A DNA stretch of 64,000 nt from contig CAKUMH010000009.1 of the NCBI GenBank assembly GCA_934667625.1, positions 1 through 64,000 on the forward strand. Direction: 5' to 3'. Numbering within the stretch: position 1 is the stretch's first letter; every line of letters starts with the position of its first letter. The DNA comes from an uncultured Elusimicrobiales bacterium. GTDB taxonomy: Bacteria; Elusimicrobiota; Elusimicrobia; Elusimicrobiales; Elusimicrobiaceae. This document shows, one piece after another, positions 8,311 through 16,302 of this stretch. Below the pieces are notes generated by a model that was not told the DNA's origin, ran no database searches, and saw only the letters and a program-made list of their open reading frames with translations. Made by a program: the position numbers and the translations under genes.

Positions 8311-8952
8311 TTATAATCCTGTTGGATTTTGGGGAACAGCCGACACCTTGGTTCCGTCCGGGCGGAAGCGGCTTAAGTGCTGTTTGGCTAACGGTTCGCC
8401 CTGTTTGGCCGCCATTAAATAATAGTGAAAAGCCATTTTTGTGTCTGCCGGCGTGCCAATACCGCGTTCGTACAGATCGGCAGTCAAGGTCTGCGCCAGT
8501 GGGCTGTTGTCATCGGCGGCGGCTTTCATCAAGGCAAAGCCTTGAGCCTCGTCCTGAGCGGTACCCATACCTTTTAAATAACAAATAGCCAGGTTAACCC
8601 GCCCTTCAAAGCTGCCCGCCTGGGCCGCCGCATGGTACCATTCAAACGCTTTTTCTTCGTCTCGCACGCAACCGTACCCGGCATGATACAAACCGGCCAA
8701 GGCCGTCATAGCCGGCGTGCAGCCATTTTGTGCCGCGGATAAAAACCAGGCAAACGCTTGGGCGTGATCTTGGCGGGTGTGACGCCCGGTATAAAACATT
8801 TTTCCCAGTTCGTACTGGGCTTGCGGATCGCCCTGCTGGGCCTTTTGCAGTAATTTTTTAAAGGGATTGTGGTACATTTTGTAAAGGAGCAGCAGCACAA
8901 GGCACAGCACTGCAAGCAAAATAAATCCTACACGAAAAGAGAGCGCTTCCAT
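8311..8952 (-). CDS. Membrane-anchored Sel1-repeat protein
   Basis: The 213-residue protein has one N-terminal membrane segment (about 8-25, VGFILLAVLCLVLLLLYKM) and then four to five Sel1-like repeats. Each shows A(Q/M)xxLGxMYxxGxG-type signatures such as AQYELGKMFYTG, GRVNLAICYLKG and AQTLTADLYERG. Sel1 repeats are protein-binding helical scaffolds. The ATG overlaps the stop of the upstream sel1 gene (TAATG), and AGGAGGAATT lies 7 bases before it. That favours this start over one 51 bases upstream. It is the last gene of the lolC-lolD-sel1-sel1 operon. Its partner is unknown. Confidence 0.85.
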   Translation of the reverse strand: MEALSFRVGFILLAVLCLVLLLLYKMYHNPFKKLLQKAQQGDPQAQYELGKMFYTGRHTRQDHAQAFAWFLSAAQNGCTPAMTALAGLYHAGYGCVRDEEKAFEWYHAAAQAGSFEGRVNLAICYLKGMGTAQDEAQGFALMKAAADDNSPLAQTLTADLYERGIGTPADTKMAFHYYLMAAKQGEPLAKQHLSRFRPDGTKVSAVPQNPTGL

Positions 8953-9869
8953 TATCTTAATTCCTCCTGCGGGGCCGACACGGTTTGAAAGGACTTCTTC
9001 CAATAGCGTGCCTGGCGTGGATTTTCTTCAGTGCCAAGGCCTTTTTCATAACACTCAGCCACAAAAGCTTGGGCGGGTTTAAAATCTTGTCTGGAGGCGC
9101 GCCACGCCCATATAAAAGCCTGGGAAGCGCTTTGCAGCACCCGGGCATATCCGTGCGCATACCACTGCGACACCTGCCACTGGGCCGGGGCAAAATTCTG
9201 CTTGGCGGCACGCAGCATATAGCTAAATGCCCGCATGGGCCGCCGTTCGGTACCGAGTCCATTTTCAAAACAGCGAGCCACTTCATACTGCGCGGCAGGC
9301 TCTTCTTGCTCGGCGGCACCTTTAAACAATTTAAAAGCCGCCTGCGGATCGTTGGGCTGGAGTTGGCGGCCCTTTTCTAAAAGGGCCTGTGGCAATTGCT
9401 TAGCAACGGCTTGTTCCAACCAGTGTTGGGCTTGCGCCGGATCCGCCACCGTACCGCGACCGTACGTGTACGCCAAATACAGCTCCCACGCTGCCAAGGC
9501 GGAACCGTCCTGCGCCTGTGTTAAAAATTGGGAAAGGGCTTTGGCTTCATCCGCCTTTACCCCTTGACCGCGCATGAGCATAAAACTGCATGCATAAGCG
9601 GCGTAAGCATGATAATGGGAAGCCCGTTTAAAGTATTTGTAAGCCTTTTTATAATTTTTCTTGGTACCGCGGCCGTGGTAGTACAGCTCGGCCAGGCGGG
9701 AAACCGAATCGGTATATCCGGCCTTCACTTCGCTTTTGATTTGTTTAAACACGCGGCGTTCGTACCGCTGGGTTTCGCGCAAGTGCTCCGTTTCCGCCTC
9801 TTCGGCGGTAAAAGCTCCGGCCGGGGAAAACAAACACAAAACGGCTAGCAACGTGAGAAGCTTTTTCAT
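8952..9869 (-). CDS. Secreted Sel1-repeat protein
   Basis: The 305-residue protein has a signal peptide (MKKLLTLLAVLCLFSPAGAF) and about six Sel1/TPR-like repeats, visible as VSRLAELYYHGRGT, AAYACSFMLMRGQGV and AAQYEVARCFENGLGT. It probably works in the periplasm as a scaffold. It overlaps lolD by ATGA and the next sel1 gene by TAATG, so all are translationally coupled. The linkage of two Sel1 proteins to a Lol-type exporter suggests a shared role in lipoprotein or envelope handling, but that rests on context only. Confidence 0.85.
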   Translation of the reverse strand: MKKLLTLLAVLCLFSPAGAFTAEEAETEHLRETQRYERRVFKQIKSEVKAGYTDSVSRLAELYYHGRGTKKNYKKAYKYFKRASHYHAYAAYACSFMLMRGQGVKADEAKALSQFLTQAQDGSALAAWELYLAYTYGRGTVADPAQAQHWLEQAVAKQLPQALLEKGRQLQPNDPQAAFKLFKGAAEQEEPAAQYEVARCFENGLGTERRPMRAFSYMLRAAKQNFAPAQWQVSQWYAHGYARVLQSASQAFIWAWRASRQDFKPAQAFVAECYEKGLGTEENPRQARYWKKSFQTVSAPQEELR

Positions 9870-10540
9870 TTGGTTTTGACGAGTTTTCGGTTTTCCAAGG
9901 TATACACACAGTCCGCATAATGGGCGGCGTGTACGTCGTGCGTAACCATTAAAATGGTGAGGCCCTTTTCGTGGCTGAGACGGGCAAAATCTTCAAATAC
10001 CTGGTCCTTGCGGGCCGCATCCAAATTGCCGGTGGGCTCATCGGCCAGCAATAGCGGCGGGTCGTTGCGCAAGGCGCGGGCAATGCTGGCGCGCTGCTTT
10101 TCGCCGCCGGACAGGTCGGCCGGCAGTTTATGGCTCATTTTTCCTAAGCCCAAGTTCTCCAGCAGTTGTTGTGCTTTTTGCGGATTAGGGGCTCCGGCCA
10201 TCAGCGCGGGAATTTCCACATTTTCCAATAGCGAAAACTCCGGCAGGAGTCCGTCAAACTGGAACACAAATCCCATTTTTTTAAGCCGCAGTGCCGAGCG
10301 GGCCGATTCGCTTTTCAGCGCGGTAATTTCCTGTCCGTCAATAAAAATCTTGCCGGAGGTGGGTTTATCCAGCATGGCCAGGAGATTTAGCAGGGTGCTC
10401 TTGCCCGAGCCGCTGGGCCCCAACAGCACGGTGAATTGCCCGCGGACAATCTGCAAGGACACATCCTCCAGAACGCAAAGGTCCTCGTCGCCCTGCCCGT
10501 AAATTTTTGTTAAATGTTCTAACGTAATCATATCATCCAT
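9866..10540 (-). CDS. lolD: ABC transporter ATP-binding protein, LolD-like
   Basis: The 224-residue protein has Walker A (LLGPSGSGKSTLL), the Q-loop (VFQFDGLLPE), the signature LSGGEKQR and Walker B (LLLADEPTGNLDA). It belongs to the MacB/LolD group. With the neighbouring FtsX-like permease it would release outer-membrane lipoproteins from the inner membrane. Two ATGs are possible, at 10540 or 10531. The longer form overlaps the lolC stop by 8 bases, and no clear Shine-Dalgarno sequence is seen, which fits translational coupling. No LolA, LolB or second permease is in the window. Confidence 0.9.
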   Translation of the reverse strand: MDDMITLEHLTKIYGQGDEDLCVLEDVSLQIVRGQFTVLLGPSGSGKSTLLNLLAMLDKPTSGKIFIDGQEITALKSESARSALRLKKMGFVFQFDGLLPEFSLLENVEIPALMAGAPNPQKAQQLLENLGLGKMSHKLPADLSGGEKQRASIARALRNDPPLLLADEPTGNLDAARKDQVFEDFARLSHEKGLTILMVTHDVHAAHYADCVYTLENRKLVKTK

Positions 10541-11750
10541 ACCGTATGGCGTCCGTCGGGTGTACGCGGGAAGCCTTCACCGCGGGATACAGCCCCGCCA
10601 CAAAACAAATTAAATAGCTCCCGCCGACTACCGCCACAATGTCCCACAGCTGCATGCGCACGGGCACCTTGGTCAGGTAGTAAATATCTCCGGGAAGTTC
10701 CACAATGTTGAAGGTGGCAATTACCCAGCACAAAAGGCAAGCCAGCAAAAGGCCCAGCACAATGCCAAGCGTCGCGATAACCATGGCCTCCCACATAAAA
10801 ATACTGCGGATCATCTTCGGGCTTGCGCCGACAGCCCGCATAATGCCAATATCGCGCAATTTTTCGGTACCGAGCAAAATCAAATTCCCCGCAATGTTTA
10901 AAGATGCCACCCCAATGATGAGGAACAAGATGATAAACATCATGGCTTTTTCCAGCTTTAAAGCGGCATACAGCGTGCTGTTTAGCTGGGCAAAGGTTTT
11001 GACGGAATAACCATACCCGATGGCTTTTTGTATTTGCGGGGCCACCTTTTCCGCTTCATTTAGGTTACGCAATTTTACCGCAATCCCGGTGGTGCCTCCG
11101 CGCAGGCCGAAAAAATCGCCCGCGTGGTTGAGGGTGGTGTAAGCAATCGTGTTATCAAATTCGTAGTAGCCGGTTTTTAAGAGGCCGCTGATGCGAAATT
11201 TCTTCATTTTGGGGAACATTCCGGCCGAAGTGGAAATAGACTGCGGGGAAATAAGCACCACATCGTCGCCCAGATCCGCCCCCAAGTTGGCAGCCAGTTC
11301 GGTGCCCAATACCAACGGCGGCGGGGCCGTTTCGTCCCAAGCGGGCGTAAAGGAGCCCTCCACCACCGAGTCGGCAAGCGTATTAATCTTTTTTTCCTGT
11401 TCGGGGTCCAACCCGCGCACAATCAGCCCGACGCTTTGCCCGGCGTAAGTAATAATCCCCTGCCCATAAATATGCGGGGCGGCGGCCTCCACCTGCGGAA
11501 TTTTTTCAATTTCGGCGATATTTTTGCGATAGGTTTTCTCGCTCATGCGGCCGAAAACCAAAATGTGGCTTTGGGCACCGATGACTTTGTCTTTAATATC
11601 GGTCTGGAAGCCGTTCATCACGGATAGCGTGGTAATCAATGCGGCCACCCCCACGCTCACACCTGCCACACCAATGAGCGTGGTGATAAAGGCGAACAGC
11701 CCCTGGCGGCGGGTAAGGTAGCGCACAGCAATAAAACGTTCAAATTTCAT
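10533..11750 (-). CDS. lolC: Lipoprotein-releasing ABC permease, LolC/LolE family
   Basis: The 405-residue FtsX/MacB-type permease has one membrane segment near residues 20-45, a large periplasmic domain (about 50-265) and three C-terminal membrane segments. The N-terminus FERFIAVRYLTRRQGLFAFI is typical of LolC/E. The length matches the family. A single permease gene is present, so it may act as a homodimer (as reported for LolF-type systems) with LolD. It is the first gene of a four-gene operon. Confidence 0.88.
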   Translation of the reverse strand: MKFERFIAVRYLTRRQGLFAFITTLIGVAGVSVGVAALITTLSVMNGFQTDIKDKVIGAQSHILVFGRMSEKTYRKNIAEIEKIPQVEAAAPHIYGQGIITYAGQSVGLIVRGLDPEQEKKINTLADSVVEGSFTPAWDETAPPPLVLGTELAANLGADLGDDVVLISPQSISTSAGMFPKMKKFRISGLLKTGYYEFDNTIAYTTLNHAGDFFGLRGGTTGIAVKLRNLNEAEKVAPQIQKAIGYGYSVKTFAQLNSTLYAALKLEKAMMFIILFLIIGVASLNIAGNLILLGTEKLRDIGIMRAVGASPKMIRSIFMWEAMVIATLGIVLGLLLACLLCWVIATFNIVELPGDIYYLTKVPVRMQLWDIVAVVGGSYLICFVAGLYPAVKASRVHPTDAIRYG

Positions 11751-11803
11751 AGTTGTATTTTACTTTATTTAAAGCCCTGGCGCTGGGAATTGCCCCTCTT
11801 ACA

Positions 11804-11844
11804 AAAAATCCTCCGCGCCGAAACGACCGGAACGGAGGATTTTT
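11804..11844 (-). terminator. Terminator of the nfnBA operon
   Basis: AAAAATCCTCCG / CGGAGGATTTT (11804-11815 and 11833-11844) around a 17-base loop, with T-rich flanks on both strands. It lies just past the nfnA stop. Confidence 0.85.
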
Positions 11845-11857
11845 AGAAAACGCACAA

Positions 11858-12712
11858 TTAATGTAGCCCGCACTTGCAAACGTGGTCTTTTTGGTAAAGA
11901 GCCAAGCTTTCGGCTTCCAACGGGCGGTATTCGCCGGTGCGGCGGATGAGCTCGTCAAAATCAATGGTTTTAGACGGAAACATCGGCCCTTCCACGCACG
12001 CAAAACGCACCTTGCCTTCCACCGTTACGCGGCAGCATCCGCACATACCCGTGCCGTCTAGCATAATGGGGTTTAAGCTGGCGTGCGGCTCCATGCCCAG
12101 CTTGTCCATGAGGCGGGACGTAAATTTCATCATCGGGATAGGCCCGATGATGAACCCGGCGTTAATTTTTTCGCCCGCGTCGTGTAATTTTTGGATGGCA
12201 TCCGTAACCATGCCTTTCATGCCAAAAGAGCCGTCATCGGTGGTGCTGACGGTTTTGTCGCACAAGGCCGACATCTCCGGCTCTAAAATAAGCAAATCTT
12301 TGGTGCGCGCACCCAACACGGCAATCACGCGGTTTCCCGCCTCCTTGAATGCACGGGCAATGGGGTATACTTCGGCAATCCCCACACCACCGCCCACTAC
12401 GGCCACGGTGCCGTAATTTTTAATTTCCACCGGAGTACCCAACGGGCCGGCCACGTTCAAAAATTTTTCGCCCTGTTTTAGCGAATTAAACATCGTGGTA
12501 GATTTGCCGATGGCCTGGATGATGACCGTAATCGTGCCTTTTTCTTTATCCCAATCCACCAGCGTAACGGGGACGCGCTCGCCGCCTTCGCGGCCGCGCA
12601 AAATGACAAACTGCCCCGCCTGCGCCGATTTGGCAATCAGCGGTTTATAAATAACAAACTTCACTACCACGTCGCTTAAATTTTCTTTAACTAAAATGGT
12701 ATTCTCTTCCAT
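11858..12712 (-). CDS. nfnA: NADH-dependent ferredoxin:NADP+ oxidoreductase, small subunit
   Basis: The 284-residue flavoprotein has an FAD-binding ferredoxin reductase-like domain (about 1-95), an NAD-binding domain (VAVVGGGVGIAEVYPIA at about 100) and a C-terminal [2Fe-2S] centre with cysteines in GTGMCGCCRVTVEG and RFACVEGP. This matches NfnA (also annotated as SudB or PyrK-like). With NfnB it bifurcates electrons between ferredoxin, NADH and NADP+. The ATG lies one base past the nfnB stop. The co-transcribed partner rules out PyrK of dihydroorotate dehydrogenase. Confidence 0.9.
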   Translation of the reverse strand: MEENTILVKENLSDVVVKFVIYKPLIAKSAQAGQFVILRGREGGERVPVTLVDWDKEKGTITVIIQAIGKSTTMFNSLKQGEKFLNVAGPLGTPVEIKNYGTVAVVGGGVGIAEVYPIARAFKEAGNRVIAVLGARTKDLLILEPEMSALCDKTVSTTDDGSFGMKGMVTDAIQKLHDAGEKINAGFIIGPIPMMKFTSRLMDKLGMEPHASLNPIMLDGTGMCGCCRVTVEGKVRFACVEGPMFPSKTIDFDELIRRTGEYRPLEAESLALYQKDHVCKCGLH

Positions 12713-12713
12713 A

Positions 12714-14102
12714 TTATTTCCCCTCCAGATACCCATTGATGCGTTTGGCGGCTTCTATGCCGTCCTTCATGGCCAAGAGCACCGTAGCCCCGCCGCGGAT
12801 AATATCGCCCCCTGCATACACGCCGGGCAAGGTGGTTTTTCCTTCGTCATCCAACACCAAAACGCCGCGCTCGGTCGTTTTTAATTCGGGAGTGGTTTTG
12901 GCAATAATCGGGTTGGGCTTTTGGCCGATAGCCACAATAATCGTATCCACCGGCATGACAAATTCCGATCCCGGGATTTCCACCGGACGGCGGCGGCCTC
13001 TTTCGTCCGGCTCGCCCAATTGGTTGCGGGAGCACTTGAGCCCCGCCACACGGCCGTTTTCGTCCTGTACCACTTCTTTGGGCGTTACCAAATACTCAAA
13101 TTGTACGCCTTCTTCTTTGGCGTGTTCCACTTCGGCCGCACGCGCAGGCATTTCGGCCGCGCTTCTGCGGTAGGCAATCGTTACGGAGTCCGGCCCCAAG
13201 CGCATGGCACAGCGGGCCGCGTCCATCGCGCTGTTTCCGCCGCCCAAAACGGCCACATGTTTGCCCACCTGAATCGGCGTATCGGTCGCCGGGAATTTGA
13301 ACGCTTGCATAAGATTAATGCGGGTTAAAAATTCGTTGGCACTGTATACGCCCACGGCGTTTTCGCCGGGGATACCCGTCATGGTGGGCAGACCCGCCCC
13401 GCTGCCGACGTATACGGCGTCAAACTGCTTTAACAAATCGGCAATTTTTTCCGTCGCGCCGACCAGCACGTCCGTCACAAACTTGACCCCCATGGCTTTG
13501 ACGGTTTCAATTTCGTGGTCAATCACCTCGCGCGGCAAACGGAAGGACGGAATGCCGTAACGGAGCACGCCGCCAAAAGCATGGAGTGCTTCAAAAACGG
13601 TTACTTCGTGCCCGGCGCGGGCCAGCTCCGCCGCTGCCGCAATAGACGACGGCCCCGACCCGATACAGGCCACTTTTTTCCCGCTGGGTTTGGCGGTTTG
13701 CGGGGCTTTAAGCAAACCCTCTTTGCGGGCGGTATCAGCAGTGTAGCGTTCCAGCATGCCAATGTTGACCGAGCCGAATTTGGCCTTTAACACGCAGTGC
13801 CCTTCGCAATGTTTTTCCTGCGGGCACACGCGGCCGCAAATGGCCGGGAGCAAACTCGTTTCCATAATTTTGCTGGCGGCCTCGCCCACCTTGCCGTCTT
13901 TTAACAAAGCAATAAACGCCGGAATTTGCACCCCCACCGGGCAATTGGCCTGGCACTGGGCGTTTTGGCAATGCAGGCAGCGGTTAGCTTCCGCCTCGGC
14001 TTCCTCTTTTGTAAAAATTTGAGCCACTTCTTCAAAGTTATGTTTGCGCACTTCGGGCGCTTGTTGTTTCCCGTTTTGACGGGGCGCTGACGGATTTGGC
14101 AT
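12714..14102 (-). CDS. nfnB: NADPH-binding subunit of electron-bifurcating NfnAB (GltD-like)
   Basis: The 462-residue protein resembles the small subunit of glutamate synthase. The N-terminal iron-sulfur domain has cysteines in CLHCQNAQCQANCP and ICGRVCPQEKHCEGHC, followed by two dinucleotide-binding folds (ACIGSGPSSIAAAAEL for FAD, VAVLGGGNSAMDAARC for NADPH). No GltB gene is nearby and nfnA follows one base later, so this is NfnB rather than GltD. NfnAB balances NADH, NADPH and ferredoxin in anaerobes, which fits the kor operon and glycine cleavage genes here. A strong GGAGGG precedes the ATG. Confidence 0.9.
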   Translation of the reverse strand: MPNPSAPRQNGKQQAPEVRKHNFEEVAQIFTKEEAEAEANRCLHCQNAQCQANCPVGVQIPAFIALLKDGKVGEAASKIMETSLLPAICGRVCPQEKHCEGHCVLKAKFGSVNIGMLERYTADTARKEGLLKAPQTAKPSGKKVACIGSGPSSIAAAAELARAGHEVTVFEALHAFGGVLRYGIPSFRLPREVIDHEIETVKAMGVKFVTDVLVGATEKIADLLKQFDAVYVGSGAGLPTMTGIPGENAVGVYSANEFLTRINLMQAFKFPATDTPIQVGKHVAVLGGGNSAMDAARCAMRLGPDSVTIAYRRSAAEMPARAAEVEHAKEEGVQFEYLVTPKEVVQDENGRVAGLKCSRNQLGEPDERGRRRPVEIPGSEFVMPVDTIIVAIGQKPNPIIAKTTPELKTTERGVLVLDDEGKTTLPGVYAGGDIIRGGATVLLAMKDGIEAAKRINGYLEGK

Positions 14103-14239
14103 ATTTTACCCTCCAACTAGTTCAAAATAGACCTGACAAAAACGTATTTTACAGCTATACTATGTATAGGAATTTGCATTCCTACTAATTGTTGTACAAT
14201 ATATATAACATTATAGCAAAGCATAAGGAGGGGTTATTT

Positions 14240-14590
14240 ATGTGCCACAAATGTGAATGTGCCGGAGCGGGTTTAGCCGCTTTTTTGCTGGGGGCCCTCG
14301 TCGGAGCGGCCGCTGGAGTGCTGTTGGCGCCCGCCAAGGGCGAAGTGACCCGCCGCAAATTAAAACGCTGGGCGGATGATACGTATAAGGAGCAAAAAGA
14401 ATACGTACTGGAACACGCGGAAGAACTGAAGGATAAAATTAAGGACCGCGCGGAAGATTTCCGCCACAAACTGGCTGACCGGACCGAAGAAGCCAAAGGC
14501 AAACTGGCCGAAGGCAAAGAAAAAGTAATGCGGGAATTTAACCGCCGCAAAGATGAAATTGCCGCAAAGTTCAAAAAAGACGAAGAGTAA
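14240..14590 (+). CDS. YtxH-domain protein
   Basis: The 116-residue protein starts MCHKCECAGAG, then a glycine/alanine-rich hydrophobic segment (AAFLLGALVGAAAGVLLAPAKG) and a long charged helix predicted to be coiled coil (about 45-116). This is the YtxH/gas-vesicle GvpP-like layout, tied to envelope or general stress in other bacteria. The two N-terminal cysteines are unusual and may bind metal or be modified. AAGGAGGGG lies upstream of the ATG. A TACAAT box at 14195-14200 is the likely -10. It is a single gene. Confidence 0.8.
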   Translation: MCHKCECAGAGLAAFLLGALVGAAAGVLLAPAKGEVTRRKLKRWADDTYKEQKEYVLEHAEELKDKIKDRAEDFRHKLADRTEEAKGKLAEGKEKVMREFNRRKDEIAAKFKKDEE

Positions 14591-14601
14591 GTTTTGGTGA
14601 G

Positions 14602-14638
14602 AAAAATCCCCGTGTTTTAAGTAAACACGGGGATTTTT
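14602..14638 (+). terminator. Terminator of the ytxH-like gene
   Basis: AAAAATCCCCGTGTTT / AAACACGGGGATTTTT, a 16-bp stem ending in a T tract, lies 12 bases past the stop. Confidence 0.92.
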
Positions 14639-14643
14639 AATGC

Positions 14644-14671
14644 TAAAAAGAGTGGAAAATTATTTTCACTC
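14644..14671 (-). terminator. Terminator of pilin copy 2
   Basis: On the minus strand an imperfect hairpin GAGTGAAAAT / ATTTTCCACTC is followed by TTTTTAG, 15 bases past the pilin stop. This copy therefore has its own terminator. Confidence 0.75.
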
Positions 14672-14686
14672 CCTTTATTGGGCTAA

Positions 14687-15199
14687 CTAAGGAAGCGAAT
14701 AATAATTAACGCGGTTATCCGTATTTGTAAATTGCCCACCCATACTTTTGCACACTTGATTGGCGACCTGATTGGATTCCAGAGCGCCACACTGCCTTAG
14801 GTCCGAGTTGTAATGCAAAAAATAAAATAAACCTTCGCGCGCGCAATAGACCACTGCTTGCAAATTGCCGCTCTCATCTACAGCTCCGTCATTTAGGTAG
14901 CACCCGCCCACGCCGGAAGGGAAACGGCAGAATCGGTCATCGTACTCTAGGGTGCACCCGGCCAAGGATAAATCCAAGTCATTAAAATCCATGGTATATT
15001 TGCCATTGGCCATATAATACAACTGATTGGCTTTTTTTATCATATCCGCCCCAACAATCAGTTGCGTATAGCGGCTTTTAGCCACGGCCACCTCGTATTT
15101 GGGCAAAGCCACCGCCGCAAGAATGCCAATGATGAGAACGACGACTAACAATTCAATAAGCGTAAAGCCGCCTAAACGGCTTGTAGCAACGTTTTTCAT
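14687..15199 (-). CDS. Type IV pilin-like protein, cassette copy 2
   Basis: The 170-residue prepilin has the shared start MKNVATSRLGG and the helix FTLIELLVVVLIIGILAAVA. The variable part then begins at LPKYEVAVAKSRYTQ. The motifs YYMANGKYTMDFNDLDLSLAG and a late cysteine in CKSMGG recur in other copies. Cysteines are frequent (CTLEYDDRFCRF, GGCYLN, VVYCARE), suggesting disulfides. Cleavage should occur after the second Gly of RLGG. The start is fixed by AAGGAAGGCAGTT before the ATG. It stands alone, downstream of the ytxH-like gene and convergent to it. Confidence 0.88.
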   Translation of the reverse strand: MKNVATSRLGGFTLIELLVVVLIIGILAAVALPKYEVAVAKSRYTQLIVGADMIKKANQLYYMANGKYTMDFNDLDLSLAGCTLEYDDRFCRFPSGVGGCYLNDGAVDESGNLQAVVYCAREGLFYFLHYNSDLRQCGALESNQVANQVCKSMGGQFTNTDNRVNYYSLP

Positions 15200-15300
15200 A
15201 ACTGCCTTCCTTTTTGCTAAATTTTGCTCATAAGCAAAATTTAGCAAAAAAAAAAACGATTACAACCCTTTTATACTTTACCGGCCCAAAAACGACACAA
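15200..15300 (-). promoter_or_regulatory. Pilin cassette leader, copy 2: promoter, T11 tract, 30-bp palindrome, RBS
   Basis: Same order as copy 1: TTGTGT (15300-15295), 19 bases, TATAAA (15275-15270), GGGTTGTAATCG, 11 T (15256-15246), the palindrome (15245-15216; 13-bp arms, 4-base loop), then AAAAAGGAAGG. Two base pairs near the loop differ from copy 1 on both arms (GAG/CTC here reads GCT/AGC), so pairing is kept. Confidence 0.75.
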
Positions 15301-15333
15301 AAAGGAACGGCAGGAACCTGTGTGTGCTGCTTT

Positions 15334-16281
15334 TTATTTTTTGAAGGAAGAACGCACCATATCAAACGCGTCTTTTATGTCCATGGGATCCGGCCCGGCG
15401 GTTACTTTGCTGATGAACATTTCGTGGTTGGAAACCGCATGGATGATTTCGTCCATTAAAAGGCCGCGGTCCGTTTCGCGTTCCACGGCATCAATTACGG
15501 CGGAAGCATCCTTGGGGGCCAAAATATTCTCCACCCCGCAATGCAGCATTTTAATGGCGCTGGCCTCTTCGTAGCGAAGGCGCCCCTTAAACAGCGGAAA
15601 ACTCATCACGCAGCCCTTGTAATTGAGGCGCTTTTTAAGCAGGCCTTTAATCATTTTGTCCGAAAGCATGGCCTGATTGTCGTTATCCACATTCGGGAAA
15701 ATCATATCGGAAGGCATAATGGCGTCCGCCCGGCGAAAGATATGTTTGTAAGGCACAAACTCGGCATCTTCCATTTGGGCCAAGGTTTTAAGTACGCCCG
15801 AAACGCCCGGGAAGTATTTAATACAATTTAACGCCCCGCCGTTGGAAAGCCCGGCGATAAAATCGCCCGCCAAATGGGTAACGGTGAGCGGCACATCATC
15901 AAACGCCGGGGAAGCGTACCCCAAGTCCACCACAGGGTCCAGCACCCAGTCAATCCCCACACTGCGCGCCATGCGCGCAAGCAAATTACCCTTGCGGTAA
16001 GCACCATCCTGCGGGAGAGGAAAATCTTTGAGTTCGTGATTAAGCGGCAACGCCGGAGCATCCGGAACGATTTCGCAAAGGTCCTCGTCAATATCCGCAC
16101 AAAAGAGCAACCGCCCATACGGAGACGCATCCTGCATGCGGTGCGTAAAATCCAAGGTTTGCTGAGCGGTTCCGCCGTACACGCAAAATCCGCCTACACC
16201 GCGGCGGGCTAATTCTTCGGCCTGTTGCAAACTGCTTTGTCCAAACCAAAAACCGGGAAAAACAATGCGTGCGGGTTTCAT
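15334..16281 (-). CDS. Glycoside hydrolase family 3 (NagZ-like) homologue, probably inactive
   Basis: The 315-residue protein follows the NagZ layout: FPGFWFG at the start, a barrel, KYFPGVSG where NagZ has KHFPGHG, and LNYKGCVMSFPLFKG where NagZ has GFDGVIFSDDL. The nucleophile aspartate of the SDD motif is replaced (SFP, about 227-229), and the catalytic histidine region of the flexible loop is lost. I therefore read it as a GH3 fold without beta-N-acetylglucosaminidase activity. It is the last gene of ndk-hydrolase-GH3, with GGGGGAG before the ATG. It may bind a glycan or serve as a scaffold; this is inference. Confidence 0.65.
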   Translation of the reverse strand: MKPARIVFPGFWFGQSSLQQAEELARRGVGGFCVYGGTAQQTLDFTHRMQDASPYGRLLFCADIDEDLCEIVPDAPALPLNHELKDFPLPQDGAYRKGNLLARMARSVGIDWVLDPVVDLGYASPAFDDVPLTVTHLAGDFIAGLSNGGALNCIKYFPGVSGVLKTLAQMEDAEFVPYKHIFRRADAIMPSDMIFPNVDNDNQAMLSDKMIKGLLKKRLNYKGCVMSFPLFKGRLRYEEASAIKMLHCGVENILAPKDASAVIDAVERETDRGLLMDEIIHAVSNHEMFISKVTAGPDPMDIKDAFDMVRSSFKK

Positions 16282-16302
16282 AATTTATCTCCCCCAAACG
16301 GT

